The notes under the pieces are model-generated. The model made no database searches, was not told the DNA's origin, and worked only from the letters and a program-made list of their open reading frames with translations. Below are positions 39,249-48,937 of a DNA stretch of 64,000 nt, piece after piece (positions within the stretch are counted from its first letter, which is position 1; every line of letters begins with the position of its first letter). Origin of the DNA: Clostridium akagii DSM 12554 (GTDB taxonomy: Bacteria > Bacillota > Clostridia > Clostridiales > Clostridiaceae); contig NZ_JMLK01000008.1 in the NCBI RefSeq assembly GCF_000686725.1, positions 124,001 through 188,000 of the forward strand, written 5' to 3'. The position numbers and the translations under genes are program-made.

Positions 39249-40655
39249 CTACCCTATGCTTCCTTCAAGTTCTAACCTAATAAGATTGTTCATTTCCACT
39301 GCATACTCTAGTGGAAGTTCCTTGGCAATTGGTTCAGCAAAACCTCTTACGATCATTGCCTTAGCTTCCTCTTCACTTATACCTCTAGTCATAAGATAAA
39401 AAATAGACTCATCGCTTATTCTTCCTATCTTAGCTTCATGACCAATATCAACTTCATCATTTTGTATATCAAGTACAGGAATTGTATCTGAACGAGAAAT
39501 ATCATCAAGCATTAAAGATTCACAAGATATAGACGATTTTGTATGATGTGCATTAGGCATTACCTTAACTGCCCCTCTATATACTGCAGTGCCCCCACTT
39601 TTTGATATGGACTTAGTATGTACAGTTGAGGATGTATATGGTGCTGCATGAACTACTTTTGTTCCAGTATCAAGATGTTGTCCTTTTCCAGCAAAAGTTA
39701 TACCTGTGAATTCTGCTTTTGAACCCTCACCTTTTAATATACTCATAGGATAAAGCATTGATATCTTAGACCCAAAAGATCCTGAAATCCATTCAATGGA
39801 ACCATTTTTTTCAACTAATGCTCTTTTAGTATTTAAATTAAGCATATTTTTAGACCAGTTTTCTATTGTGGAATATCTTAATGTAGCTCCTTCTTTAACA
39901 AAGAGCTCTACACATCCAGCATGTAAATTTGTAACATTATATTTTGGTGCGGAACATCCTTCTATAAAATGAAGTTTAGCTCCTTTTTCTACAATTATAA
40001 GTGTATGTTCAAATTGACCTGCCCCAGGTGAATTTAATCTAAAATATGATTGAAGTGGTATTTCCACATCAACACCTTCTGGAACGTAGACGAATGAACC
40101 GCCTGACCAAACTGCCCCATGAAGTGCTACAAATTTATGATCCTCAGGAGGTACAAGCTTCATGAAATACTGTTTTACAATATCTTCATACTCATTGATT
40201 GCTGTTTCCATATCCGTATAAACAACGCCTTGCTTTACAAGCTCTTCTTTAATACTGTGATATACGACTTCAGAATCATACTGAGCTCCAACTCCAGCTA
40301 GTGATTCTCTCTCTGCCTTTGGAATACCGAGTTTTTCAAAAGTATCCTTGATATCATCAGGTACTTGATTCCAATCGCCCTTCATATCAGTTTTAGGTTT
40401 AACATAGGTAACTATATTATCCATATCAAGTTCAGCCAGCGATGGACCCCAAGTTGGTAGCTCTGTTTTATTATATACTTCAAGAGATTTAAGCCTTAAA
40501 TCCCTCATCCATTCTGGTTCATTTTTTCTTTTTGAAATATCCAATATTATTTCTCTTGTTAAACCTTTTTGTGACTTATAACTAAAATTATCTTTATTTT
40601 TAATATCATAAATTCCTCTATCAGAATCTTCTACTACAGTCTTTTTCTTTTCCAC
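39249..40655 (-). CDS. sufB: SufB, Fe-S scaffold complex subunit
   Basis: This 468-residue protein is the scaffold on which the Fe-S cluster is built. It shows WSGGSFVYVPEGVDVEIPL, FEHTLIIVEKGAKLHFIEGC, and the C-terminal QNDEVDIGHEAKIGRISDE with RGISEEEAKAMIVRGF, all standard SufB blocks. It lies 13 bases after sufC. Confidence 0.96.
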   Translation of the reverse strand: MEKKKTVVEDSDRGIYDIKNKDNFSYKSQKGLTREIILDISKRKNEPEWMRDLRLKSLEVYNKTELPTWGPSLAELDMDNIVTYVKPKTDMKGDWNQVPDDIKDTFEKLGIPKAERESLAGVGAQYDSEVVYHSIKEELVKQGVVYTDMETAINEYEDIVKQYFMKLVPPEDHKFVALHGAVWSGGSFVYVPEGVDVEIPLQSYFRLNSPGAGQFEHTLIIVEKGAKLHFIEGCSAPKYNVTNLHAGCVELFVKEGATLRYSTIENWSKNMLNLNTKRALVEKNGSIEWISGSFGSKISMLYPMSILKGEGSKAEFTGITFAGKGQHLDTGTKVVHAAPYTSSTVHTKSISKSGGTAVYRGAVKVMPNAHHTKSSISCESLMLDDISRSDTIPVLDIQNDEVDIGHEAKIGRISDESIFYLMTRGISEEEAKAMIVRGFAEPIAKELPLEYAVEMNNLIRLELEGSIG

Positions 40656-40668
40656 AACTAAAGCCCCC

Positions 40669-41424
40669 TTATGAATTTATCGCTATGTCTTTAAATTCAG
40701 CGAATCCATATTTATTTACTTCTTCAACTAAGGAAGCATCTCCAGTTTTTACAATTTTGCCGTCTAATACTATATGAACAAAATCAGGCTTCAAATCCTC
40801 TAATATTTTTGTATTATGGGTTATAATAAGCACTGCATTTTCTGGATTTTTAAATTTATTTACACCGCTTGAAACTATTTTAACAGCATCCACATCAAGT
40901 CCTGAATCTGTTTCGTCAAGTATAGCAAGTTTGGGATTTAACATCATCATTTGAATTATTTCATTTTTTTTCTTTTCTCCACCTGAAAAACCTACATTTA
41001 AATACCTTGTAGCATAACTTTCATCAAACTGTAAAAGTTCTAGTTTCTCTTTAAGTTCTTTTCTAAATGCCATAAGCTTTAAAGGCTTTCCAGTAGCTGC
41101 AGATCTTGCACTTCTTAAGAGTCCTTCTACAGTTATTCCAGGAACTTCTTCTGGTGACTGGAAAGATAGAAACAATCCTTTTCTAGCTCTCTCATCTGTT
41201 TTTAAATCCGTGATTTTTTCACCTTCAAAGTATATATCTCCACCAGTCACCTTATATTTAGGATGCCCCATTACCACATTAACCAAAGTAGATTTTCCGG
41301 CACCATTTGGTCCCATAATTACGTGTACCTCACCTTTGTTAACTGTTAAGCTAAGCCCTTTTAGTATTTCATTTCCTTCTGCTTCAGCATATATATCCTT
41401 TATTTCCAAAAGTTTCTTCATCAT
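40669..41424 (-). CDS. sufC: SufC, Fe-S assembly ATPase
   Basis: This protein (251 residues from MMKKLLEIKD) is a soluble ABC ATPase with Walker A GPNGAGKST, a GFSGGEKKKNE signature and LAILDETDSGLDVD as Walker B, the SufC pattern. The ATG at 41424 has AGGAGAG nine bases upstream; a start 36 bases earlier has none. It is the first gene of the suf operon. Confidence 0.95.
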   Translation of the reverse strand: MMKKLLEIKDIYAEAEGNEILKGLSLTVNKGEVHVIMGPNGAGKSTLVNVVMGHPKYKVTGGDIYFEGEKITDLKTDERARKGLFLSFQSPEEVPGITVEGLLRSARSAATGKPLKLMAFRKELKEKLELLQFDESYATRYLNVGFSGGEKKKNEIIQMMMLNPKLAILDETDSGLDVDAVKIVSSGVNKFKNPENAVLIITHNTKILEDLKPDFVHIVLDGKIVKTGDASLVEEVNKYGFAEFKDIAINS

Positions 41425-41478
41425 CGCACTCTCTCCTAAACCTTTTTTAATCCCGAGCATTTCACTCTGATATATTAT

Positions 41479-41507
41479 ATTTTATAGCTCATATTATTAT
41501 TTGTCAA
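41479..41507 (-). promoter_or_regulatory. Sigma-A promoter of the suf operon
   Basis: TTGACA (41507-41502), a 17-base spacer and TAAAAT (41484-41479). No clear IscR-type palindrome is visible, although the region is very AT-rich. Confidence 0.8.
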
Positions 41508-41569
41508 TAATTATTATTTACAGTTTTAATTTTATATAGGTTACATAGGCATTTAAATGTAACTTATAT

Positions 41570-41608
41570 AAAAAAAGGATAAGCATAGCCTCACTGGTTA
41601 TGCTTATT
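41570..41608 (-). terminator. Terminator after the hydroxyacid dehydrogenase gene
   Basis: AATAAGCATA pairs with TATGCTTATC across an 11-base loop and is followed by seven T on the minus strand, six bases after the stop codon. Confidence 0.9.
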
Positions 41609-41613
41609 CTCTA

Positions 41614-42588
41614 TTATTTAAATTCAGGAATAATATTTTTAACTTCTTCACCTTGTAATACTTTTATTACACTTTCAGCACACATCATAGCCATGTTAAA
41701 ACGTGTTTCTTCAGTTGCCGAACCTAAATGTGGAAGAAGGACTACATTTTCAAGATCTAAAAGTGGATTATCTTTTTTTATTGGCTCATTTTCAAATACA
41801 TCTAAGCCCGCTGCCCTAATATCTCCATTTTTCAGTGCTCCAATAAGTGCCATTTCATTTACAGTTTGACCTCTGGATGCATTGATAAAAATCCCAGTGT
41901 CTTTCATAGTCTCAAATTCATGATGATCCATAAGTCTGTATGTCTCCTTTGTAAGAGGAGTCATTAAAACAACAAAATCAGATTTTTTCAAAATTGTTTC
42001 TAGTCCGGCATACTTAATGTCTAGTTTTTCTTCTACTTCTAGTTTTCTATGCCTGTTGTAATACATTACATTCATATCAAACCCAAGCCTTGCTCTCTTG
42101 GCAACAGCTTCACCAATTCTACCCATACCTATTATTCCCATAGTTTTATGGTGTACATCTATTCCAAATAATTCTTTTTCGTCGCTTGCTTTCCATTTAT
42201 TTGCCCTAACATATCTGTCCATTTCAGCTACCCTTCTAGCTGTACTTAAAACTAGAGCAAAAATCAAATCCGCCACGGAGTCATCTAATATATTGGGTGT
42301 ATTCGTTCCAATAATACCTTTTTCTTTCATAGCACTTATATCAAAGTTATCATATCCCACTGCCATATTACTTACCACTTTTAATTTGGGTGAGTTATTT
42401 AATAATTCTTTATCCACCTTTATTCCAGGAGTTATTATTAATCCATCTACATCCTTCATCTTTTCAATCAATACATCCCTAGGAATACTTTTTTCATTGT
42501 CCCACACTTCGCAATCACAATATTTACTAATATATTCTATTACCCTGTCACTGACACTTTTTGCGACAAAAACCTTTGATCTTCCCAT
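41614..42588 (-). CDS. D-isomer-specific 2-hydroxyacid dehydrogenase (glyoxylate/hydroxypyruvate reductase type)
   Basis: This protein (324 residues from MGRSKVFVAK) has the NAD-binding motif MGIIGMGRIGEAVAKRA, the catalytic Arg in FINASRGQTVNE, Glu in DVFENEP and His in LPHLGSATEE, the GyaR/GhrB-like layout. The ATG at 42588 has AAGGGG nine bases upstream; the ATG nine bases earlier would overlap it. It reduces a 2-keto acid with NAD(P)H. The specific substrate is uncertain. Confidence 0.9.
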   Translation of the reverse strand: MGRSKVFVAKSVSDRVIEYISKYCDCEVWDNEKSIPRDVLIEKMKDVDGLIITPGIKVDKELLNNSPKLKVVSNMAVGYDNFDISAMKEKGIIGTNTPNILDDSVADLIFALVLSTARRVAEMDRYVRANKWKASDEKELFGIDVHHKTMGIIGMGRIGEAVAKRARLGFDMNVMYYNRHRKLEVEEKLDIKYAGLETILKKSDFVVLMTPLTKETYRLMDHHEFETMKDTGIFINASRGQTVNEMALIGALKNGDIRAAGLDVFENEPIKKDNPLLDLENVVLLPHLGSATEETRFNMAMMCAESVIKVLQGEEVKNIIPEFK

Positions 42589-42776
42589 ATTTGTCATCCC
42601 CTTTTGTATGATTTTCTCTTATTAAATTATATCATTTCCATGTACAAAAAAGTATATAAAAAAATATCTTACAAGTCAAAGATTGTACTAAAATGCATTT
42701 GCATTAATCCATTATTGAAGATACTCTATATATGGAAGCAACTATTTTATAATCATTGAAAGGAGTAGTTTAATTT

Positions 42777-43646
42777 ATGCATAATGATGAGGAAACTTTT
42801 GAAGTTGTAAAAAACATGAGAAAAGAAAGTTTATTAAAATCACAAAAATCAGATATAATAGGAAAAGAGATTTTTATTCCTACAGTGAATGGGGAAACTC
42901 GTGCTTTATTTTATAGATCTAAAAATATAAACACCATAACACCGGTGTTTTTTGACCTTCACGGTGGTGGTTTTATAAGAGGACTACCAGAAAATGATGA
43001 TTATTTTTGCTCTGCAGTGAGCAATACCCTAGATATAACTGTTATTTCAATTGATTACAAACTTGCCCCTGAATATAAATGCCCAACAGATAAAAATGGT
43101 GTTTATGATGTTATAAGTTACGTAAGTTCTCACAGTGATGAGTTTGGAATAGATGCTAATAATATGGCAATTGGAGGGCATAGTGCTGGTGCAAATATTT
43201 CAACAGTAGTATGTATGATGGCAAAAAAAGAGAATAAATTCTCTTTTAAATGTGAAGTCCTCGATTATCCACCACTTGACCTATTTACAGCTGCTGAGAA
43301 AAAATTCTACATAGAAGGTGCCATTCCAGTTGAAACAGCCAACTTGTTTAACAGATGTTACACAACTGAAGCCTATGCTAAGAATCCGTATTGTTCACCA
43401 GTCTCTGCAACCAATGATGAGCTTAGAAATTTACCACCAGCAATAGTCATAACCGCTGAAATGGATTCTCTTAGATATGAAGGTGAAAATTATGCGCAAA
43501 AATTAGTAAAAGCTGGGGTTGAAACAACTGCAAAACGATTTTATGGGGTAAGACATGGCTTTACAATTGCCCATCCAGAGTTAGCTCAAAGTAAAGAAGC
43601 CTACAAAATGATTATAGATGGACTTAGAAAATATTTATTAAAATGA
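42777..43646 (+). CDS. Alpha/beta hydrolase of the hormone-sensitive-lipase family
   Basis: This 289-residue esterase has the oxyanion motif HGGGF (about residue 61), the nucleophile in GGHSAGAN, and Asp and His in AEMDSLRYEG and RHGFTIAHP. It hydrolyses short acyl esters. AAAGGAG precedes the ATG. It is divergent from the dehydrogenase and monocistronic, with a hairpin terminator at 43666. Confidence 0.9.
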   Translation: MHNDEETFEVVKNMRKESLLKSQKSDIIGKEIFIPTVNGETRALFYRSKNINTITPVFFDLHGGGFIRGLPENDDYFCSAVSNTLDITVISIDYKLAPEYKCPTDKNGVYDVISYVSSHSDEFGIDANNMAIGGHSAGANISTVVCMMAKKENKFSFKCEVLDYPPLDLFTAAEKKFYIEGAIPVETANLFNRCYTTEAYAKNPYCSPVSATNDELRNLPPAIVITAEMDSLRYEGENYAQKLVKAGVETTAKRFYGVRHGFTIAHPELAQSKEAYKMIIDGLRKYLLK

Positions 43647-43665
43647 GAAAAACAACATTATTCAG

Positions 43666-43709
43666 TGACAAGTTAAAAGGAGGTTTTCTCCTTAACTTGC
43701 CACTTTTTT
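43666..43709 (+). terminator. Terminator after the esterase gene
   Basis: GTG-CAAGTTAA pairs with TTAACTTG-CAC, with an inner AAGGAG/CTCCTT pairing, followed by a T6 run. It lies at the end of ribH on the opposite strand, so it may serve both genes. Confidence 0.8.
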
Positions 43710-44171
43710 CTAAAAGTTTTTAACAAGGTTTCCCATTTCAATAGCAGAAACTGCAGCATCATATCCCTTATTCCCTGACTTAGTTCCTGCTCTTTCGATT
43801 GCTTGTTCAATAGAATCCGTAGTTAAAACTCCAAATATAACCGGTTTTCCAGAATTCAGCCCTACATTTGCCACCCCTTTAGAAACCTCTGAACTGACAA
43901 AATCAAAATGTGGAGTTGATCCCTTTATAACTGCACCTAAACATATTATTACGTCGTATTTATCTGAACTCGCCATTTTATTGGCTATAAGAGGTATTTC
44001 AAATGCACCAGGAACCCACGCAACTTCAATTTCCTCTTCCTTTACTCCATGTCTTTTTAAACCATCAAGTGCACCGGACAAAAGCTTTGATACTATAAAT
44101 TCATTAAACCTTCCCACAACTATACCAAATCTTAATCCATCAGCAACTAATTTTCCTTCATAAATCTTCAT
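43710..44171 (-). CDS. ribH: 6,7-dimethyl-8-ribityllumazine synthase
   Basis: This 153-residue protein joins the ribityl pyrimidine with dihydroxybutanone phosphate, the penultimate step of riboflavin synthesis. It shows [39 protein letters not shown] (catalytic His) and [13 protein letters not shown]. It is the last gene of the FMN-riboswitch operon. A short AT repeat (about four copies of TTTAATAA) fills the gap to ribBA. Confidence 0.96.
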   Translation of the reverse strand: MKIYEGKLVADGLRFGIVVGRFNEFIVSKLLSGALDGLKRHGVKEEEIEVAWVPGAFEIPLIANKMASSDKYDVIICLGAVIKGSTPHFDFVSSEVSKGVANVGLNSGKPVIFGVLTTDSIEQAIERAGTKSGNKGYDAAVSAIEMGNLVKNF

Positions 44172-44218
44172 TTTTATTCCTCCAATATATATTTTTATTG
44201 TTTTAATAATTTAATAAT

Positions 44219-45412
44219 TTAATAATTTAATAAATGACCTAGTTTACTTTTTTTTGTTTTCAAATAGAATTCATTATTTTTATTATAATCAATTTGTAGC
44301 GATACCCTCTCCACTATGTTTATTCCTAGGGCAGTTAGTTTCTCAATTTTATCAGGATTATTGGTCATGAGTTTTACCTTTGTCACTCCCAAATCATTAA
44401 GCATATCAGCTGCTATATTGTACTCTCTTAAATCTGCTTTAAATCCCAAGGACAAGTTTGCCTCTACGGTATCCATGCCTTCATCTTGAAGGGCGTAAGC
44501 TTTAAGCTTGTTTATAAGACCAATACCTCTACCTTCCTGCCTCATATACAATAAAACTCCAGTACCTTCTTTACCTATTCTTTTCATTGCAGCTTCATAT
44601 TGCTCTCCACAATCGCATCTTTTAGATCCCAGTGCATCGCCTGTAAGACATTCTGAGTGGACTCTCACCATAATGGGTTCATCTTTCTCAATGCTACCCA
44701 TTACAAGAGCCACATGATGTTCTCCATTTATCTTATTTACATATCCATATATTTTGAAATCACCATACTTTGTAGGTAGTTTAGTACAAACAACTCTCTC
44801 CACTAAATTCTCATGTTTCCTTCTATATTGAATAATATCTGCAACAGTTATGATTTTTAAATCGTGTTCTTTTGCATATATAAATAGATCTGGAACTCTT
44901 GCCATGGTGCCATCTTCCTTCATTATTTCGCATATAACTCCTGCACCCTTTAGTCCTGCAAGTTTAGCCAAATCAACGGAGGCCTCAGTGTGACCTATTC
45001 TTTTTAGAACTCCTCCTTCTAGTGCCTTTAATGGAAATATATGTCCTGGTCTTCTAAAATCCTCTGGTTTTGCGCCTGTTTCTATAACCTTTTGAATAGT
45101 TAGAGCTCTTTCAAATGCAGATATCCCGGTAGTTGTCTCTGCATAATCTATTGATTCCGTAAAAGCAGTTTCATGATTATCTGTGTTATTTGCTACCATA
45201 GGCTCTATATTTAGCCTTTCAAGTATTTCCCCGTCCATAGGCATACATATAAGGCCTCTTGCGTACTTTGCCATGAAGTTTATCGCTTCCCCTGTTACCT
45301 TTTCAGCGGCCATTATAAGGTCACCTTCATTTTCCCTATTCTCATCGTCTACTACAATTACCATTTTGCCTTCTTTTATATCTTGGATTGCTTCTTCAAT
45401 TTTATTAAACAT
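44219..45412 (-). CDS. ribBA: Bifunctional DHBP synthase / GTP cyclohydrolase II
   Basis: This 397-residue protein has an N-terminal RibB domain (about 1-200; [16 protein letters not shown] acidic site) and a C-terminal RibA domain (about 205-397) with the zinc cysteines in [20 protein letters not shown] and the RQEGRGIG loop. It supplies both precursors of riboflavin. It lies 14 bases after ribE. Confidence 0.96.
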   Translation of the reverse strand: MFNKIEEAIQDIKEGKMVIVVDDENRENEGDLIMAAEKVTGEAINFMAKYARGLICMPMDGEILERLNIEPMVANNTDNHETAFTESIDYAETTTGISAFERALTIQKVIETGAKPEDFRRPGHIFPLKALEGGVLKRIGHTEASVDLAKLAGLKGAGVICEIMKEDGTMARVPDLFIYAKEHDLKIITVADIIQYRRKHENLVERVVCTKLPTKYGDFKIYGYVNKINGEHHVALVMGSIEKDEPIMVRVHSECLTGDALGSKRCDCGEQYEAAMKRIGKEGTGVLLYMRQEGRGIGLINKLKAYALQDEGMDTVEANLSLGFKADLREYNIAADMLNDLGVTKVKLMTNNPDKIEKLTALGINIVERVSLQIDYNKNNEFYLKTKKSKLGHLLNY

Positions 45413-45426
45413 ATTTTCCTCTCCTC

Positions 45427-46083
45427 CTATATAAATCCGTTTTCTGTTAAAAAATCAGAGTTTATTACATTTTGTTTTTTTTCTTCCGGCTCCTTTTGGA
45501 TGCCCAGAAGTTTTTCTACATACTTGCCAATAACATCACACTCAATATTCATCTTATAGCCCAAGGATTTTTTTAAAAGTGTAGTTTCCTGTGAGGTATG
45601 TGGTATTATGGACACTTTAAAACAATCATGATCCACATATGCAACAGTTAAACTAACGCCATCCAAGGCTACCGATCCTTTTTCAACTACATATTTTAAG
45701 ATTTTATCATTAGTACCTATTGTTATCCAAAAAGCATTGTCATCTTTTGCATAGCTAGTTATTATGCCGGTTCCATCAATATGCCCAGATACAATGTGAC
45801 CACCTAATCTATCTCCTACTTTTACTGATCTTTCAAGATTTACTGTTTGACCTGTTTTTAGGTTACTAAGATTGCTTCTGCTCATGGTTTCTGCCATAAC
45901 ATCTGCCGTAAAGGAAGATGGGCGCAGTTCTTCAATTGTAAGGCAAACTCCATTTGTACTTATACTATCTCCAACCTTTGCTCCTTCAATAATACTTTTT
46001 CCTTTTACAGTTATTCGAGATGATTTTTTATTTGTTTCAATAACCTGAACTGTTCCTATCTCTTCAATTAATCCTGTAAACAT
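45427..46083 (-). CDS. ribE: Riboflavin synthase alpha chain
   Basis: This 218-residue protein has two lumazine-binding repeats: [12 protein letters not shown]...[11 protein letters not shown] and [13 protein letters not shown]...[13 protein letters not shown]. It dismutates two lumazines to riboflavin. AAAGGAG precedes the start, and it lies two bases after the deaminase gene. Confidence 0.96.
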   Translation of the reverse strand: MFTGLIEEIGTVQVIETNKKSSRITVKGKSIIEGAKVGDSISTNGVCLTIEELRPSSFTADVMAETMSRSNLSNLKTGQTVNLERSVKVGDRLGGHIVSGHIDGTGIITSYAKDDNAFWITIGTNDKILKYVVEKGSVALDGVSLTVAYVDHDCFKVSIIPHTSQETTLLKKSLGYKMNIECDVIGKYVEKLLGIQKEPEEKKQNVINSDFLTENGFI

Positions 46084-46085
46084 TT

Positions 46086-46532
46086 TTACTCCTTTCCCTG
46101 TTTTTCCGAAATATATTTGTTGAATTCTTTATTTAAATCAGTACATTCCTTTTCTAAAACACCAGTTGTTACCTCAATCCCTTTTTCCTTAAGAATGTTT
46201 ACACTTCTACCTGATACAATTGGATTTGGATCAATGCTACCAATTACCACTCTTTTTATTTTATTTTCAATAATTGCATTTACACAAGGTGGTGTTTTTC
46301 CATAATGACAACAGGGTTCTAAGGTAACGTATATAGTGCATCCTTCTGCACTTCCATTTAGGCTTCTAAATGCATTGACTTCTGCATGAGGTCCACCATA
46401 AAATTCGTGATACCCTTCCCCTATTACTTTCTCATCTTTAACAATTATTGCCCCAACCATAGGGTTAGGTTTTACCCTTTCGCTTCCATTTCTAGCTAGT
46501 TCTAATGCTCTTTTCATGAAAAATTCATCCAT
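46086..46532 (-). CDS. ribD: RibD-type deaminase, stand-alone and intact
   Basis: This 148-residue protein is the deaminase half of RibD only. The zinc site is complete: His49-Ala-Glu51, and Cys74 and Cys83 in LEPCCHYGKTPPC. It deaminates the pyrimidine from GTP cyclohydrolase II. The ATG at 46532 (MDEFFMKRAL) follows GAGGGG; a longer frame to 46592 lies in the riboswitch leader and is rejected. It has no reductase domain; that activity must come from the protein at 46867. It heads the FMN-riboswitch operon. Confidence 0.9.
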   Translation of the reverse strand: MDEFFMKRALELARNGSERVKPNPMVGAIIVKDEKVIGEGYHEFYGGPHAEVNAFRSLNGSAEGCTIYVTLEPCCHYGKTPPCVNAIIENKIKRVVIGSIDPNPIVSGRSVNILKEKGIEVTTGVLEKECTDLNKEFNKYISEKQGKE

Positions 46533-46621
46533 ATCTTCACCCCTCAAAAAACTAAAATACCCTAGATATAAAAAGCTATACCCAGGGCACAATAAATTAA
46601 CACTTAAATTAAAGTGTGATT

Positions 46622-46662
46622 TTTGAAAATAAAAGCTCTGAAATATAAAATTTCAGAGCTTT
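46622..46662 (-). terminator. FMN riboswitch expression-platform terminator
   Basis: AAAGCTCTGAAA pairs with TTTCAGAGCTTT, followed by TTATTTTC on the minus strand, between the aptamer and the deaminase gene. Confidence 0.88.
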
Positions 46663-46705
46663 AAAATCAAAAATACAGCAATATAAATATCGCCAATTCT
46701 ATCTT

Positions 46706-46808
46706 CTTTTATCCAGACTATACTGTCGGCTTCGGAATTTAACCGAATCTGCCAAAATGGCTCGCGGGCTTTACCGCCGATAGGGAATTTCACCCTGCCC
46801 CGAAGAGT
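46706..46808 (-). ncRNA. FMN riboswitch (RFN element)
   Basis: On the minus strand CTTCGGGGCAGGGTGAAATT, CCTATCGGCGGTAAAGCCCG, CGAGCC and CCGACAGTATAGTCTGGAT match the RFN element blocks in order. It lies upstream of the deaminase-ribE-ribBA-ribH operon and downstream of the second RibD gene, so that gene is outside its control. Confidence 0.96.
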
Positions 46809-46828
46809 TGTTATTAAATTATATCTCT

Positions 46829-46857
46829 AATTTACAACAATAATATAGGCTTGTCAA
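46829..46857 (-). promoter_or_regulatory. Sigma-A promoter of the FMN-riboswitch rib operon
   Basis: TTGACA (46857-46852), a 17-base spacer and TAAATT (46834-46829), starting nine bases after the end of the second RibD gene. It explains independent control of the two groups of rib genes. Confidence 0.75.
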
Positions 46858-46866
46858 GTACCTTTA

Positions 46867-47937
46867 TTATACATAACCTTTAAAAATTACATCGTTACCT
46901 ACTATTCTGTGAGTTACCTTTTTTAGCACGATAGCATCTCTCATCTTTTCTATTCCTCTACCACCCACTGTGGTTATCGCAGATTTTCCGCCTACAATTT
47001 TTGGTGAAACTGCAGCATATACTACATTAACAACTCCACTATCAAAAGCAGAACCTAAAATGCTGCTTCCTCCTTCTATGTAGAGAGAGTCAATCCCTCT
47101 TTCACCTAAGGATCTAACTATATCTTTAAAATCAATATGCCCATTTTTTTCTTCTAGTTTTAATACATCTACTTTTCTATTTAAAAAATAGCTCTCGCGG
47201 TCCTCAGATATATGTTTTGAAGAAATAATCAAGGTTTTTGTATTTTTATCAACACTTAAAACATTAGAATCATCTGGTATATTTCCATATTTAGAAACAA
47301 TCACTCTTAGTGGATTTGATATTTTATCTACCCTTAGTCTTGTTGTAAGCATAGGATTATCTATTTTTACTGTATTTTCACCAACCAATATTGAAGCCAC
47401 TCTTTGTCTTAATTTGTGAACGAAATTTAGGCTTTCCTCGCTACTAATCCACTTTGAATCCCCAGTTCTAGTAGCAAGTTTTCCATCTAAGGTCATTGCC
47501 CATTTTGTAAATACAAATGGTGTACCTTTGGTTATAAAATGTATATAAATCTCATTTAACTCCTCACACTTCTCTTTTAAAAGACCAAGTTCTATTTCTA
47601 TGCCTTTTCCCCTTAAAACACTTAGATTTTCGCCTTGAAATTTCGGATTAATTATGCCTACATTAATCTTTTTTATTCCTGCTTTCAGTATTAATTCCAT
47701 ACCACCTTTATCTAAGGATGGCTCCATGTTCAAATAAAGTTCTGCTCCATAAGTTTCTCCCTTAGCACTTCTAATTGCCACTATTTCTGCGTTTTCTGCT
47801 CCATAAGTTTTAAGATAACCTTCACCAATTATATTTTGTTCTTTTACTAATACCGCTCCAACTAGTGGACCTGGATTTACAAATCCTGATCCAAATTCAG
47901 CAAGGTGAATCACTCTATGCATATATTGTTCAGTCAA
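46867..47937 (-). CDS. ribD: RibD-like protein with dead deaminase domain and intact reductase domain
   Basis: This 356-residue protein has the full RibD length. In the deaminase domain the zinc histidine is Asn49 (NAE instead of HAE) and the cysteine block is EPSLDKGGMEL, with Ser74 and no second Cys, so no zinc can bind. The reductase domain (about 146-356) looks intact: TKWAMTLDGKLATRTGDSKW, RASILVGENT-type and GGSSILGSAFDSG. It should make the ribityl pyrimidine by reduction only. The start is a TTG after AAGGTGG. The gene has no riboswitch of its own. Confidence 0.9.
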   Translation of the reverse strand: MTEQYMHRVIHLAEFGSGFVNPGPLVGAVLVKEQNIIGEGYLKTYGAENAEIVAIRSAKGETYGAELYLNMEPSLDKGGMELILKAGIKKINVGIINPKFQGENLSVLRGKGIEIELGLLKEKCEELNEIYIHFITKGTPFVFTKWAMTLDGKLATRTGDSKWISSEESLNFVHKLRQRVASILVGENTVKIDNPMLTTRLRVDKISNPLRVIVSKYGNIPDDSNVLSVDKNTKTLIISSKHISEDRESYFLNRKVDVLKLEEKNGHIDFKDIVRSLGERGIDSLYIEGGSSILGSAFDSGVVNVVYAAVSPKIVGGKSAITTVGGRGIEKMRDAIVLKKVTHRIVGNDVIFKGYV

Positions 47938-48012
47938 GTCTCATTACCACCTTAGTTTTCAGATTAAACATACAAAGTCCAAAATTTATATGTCATTTTT
48001 TAGATGCCTTAT

Positions 48013-48720
48013 CTAGGCATCTTTCAAAATAGCTTCAATTTCATTTAGATTTCTTATACTAAAAATATTTTCATTTGCTCTTGAGTACATTTGTTTTGAC
48101 ATCAAAATCCCTTCTATTCCAAGAACTTTTGCTCCTTCAACATTTTTTTCGTTGTCATCAATAAAAATAGCCTCTTCTGGTTTTATCTTTAGCTCTTCAA
48201 GTGCTGTGGTAAACATTAATTTATTAGGCTTATTTACTCCTAATTTTGAAGACATGACAAATGATGAGAAATAACGTCTTAATCCTGCATTTCTAAATAC
48301 TCGTTCTAATGATGGCCAAGTGTCAGATACTATTCCCAGCTTATAGTTCTCGCTTAGCTTTGGGATGATTTGGAACACTTCATTTGGAAATAAAAACTTC
48401 CGGTCATTATACACAGTATCCTTTGCTATTTCGAATATCTGCTGCTCCGTTAAATTTATACCTATCGGTTCTTCTGCTATAATTTTATAAAACTGAAGAA
48501 AGTGTTTAAATTCTTCTTCTTCCGTTAGAACAATTTTCTGCTCATCAAGATATTTGCTGGCCTTTTTAATAGCTTTTAATATTAAGATATAATTTGATAT
48601 TTTAATATTCTTAACGTTTACAATATTATTAAAATTAGGTGGAATAAACCAGTTGCCCGTTCTTGGATGATTAAGTACACGACCAGAATCAAATAAAATT
48701 GCTTTTATTTTCATATTCAC
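48013..48720 (-). CDS. HAD-superfamily hydrolase
   Basis: This 235-residue protein has HAD motif I (AILFDSGRVL, nucleophile Asp at about 10), motif II (GIVSDTWPS), the motif III lysine (GVNKPNKLMF) and motif IV (AIFIDDNEKNVEGA). Motif I has Gly in place of the usual second Asp, as in some YihX-like phosphatases. The substrate is unknown. Its end lies beside the AGATGCCT palindrome at 48002-48022. Confidence 0.85.
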   Translation of the reverse strand: MNMKIKAILFDSGRVLNHPRTGNWFIPPNFNNIVNVKNIKISNYILILKAIKKASKYLDEQKIVLTEEEEFKHFLQFYKIIAEEPIGINLTEQQIFEIAKDTVYNDRKFLFPNEVFQIIPKLSENYKLGIVSDTWPSLERVFRNAGLRRYFSSFVMSSKLGVNKPNKLMFTTALEELKIKPEEAIFIDDNEKNVEGAKVLGIEGILMSKQMYSRANENIFSIRNLNEIEAILKDA

Positions 48721-48883
48721 AAACCCCCATAGTATAGTTCATCTATTATTATCTCTTAGATTAACACAAAATGAGATTTTTGGATACATTTTCCTAAAAT
48801 TATTTTTTATTTATTTACTAGATTTACGCATATATCATAGATTTTTTTCTTAAATTTTTTTATGCTCATGTAACCCCTAGTCA

Positions 48884-48912
48884 TTGACATTTTATTGTTT
48901 CTCAATTATAAT
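48884..48912 (+). promoter_or_regulatory. Sigma-A promoter of tyrS
   Basis: TTGACA (48884-48889), a 17-base spacer and TATAAT (48907-48912), giving a start near 48919 and a leader of about 390 bases. Confidence 0.9.
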
Positions 48913-48937
48913 AACCTATTATATAATAAAATTAAAG

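Noticed and set aside
42098-42625. 175-codon plus-strand reading frame
   Set aside because: It is the mirror of the hydroxyacid dehydrogenase gene; composition and lack of ribosome site argue against it.
44195-44235. Tandem AT repeat between ribH and ribBA as a functional element
   Set aside because: About four TTTAATAA units in an AT-rich gap that also includes the ribBA stop; too simple to assign a role.
46867-47937. Pseudogene status for the long RibD-like gene
   Set aside because: The frame is intact, the reductase motifs are kept and the decay is limited to deaminase metal ligands, which fits functional specialisation.
48002-48022. AGATGCCT palindrome as terminator of the HAD gene
   Set aside because: On the minus strand it is followed by A, not T, and it matches the dispersed repeat core; it is better read as a repeat copy.
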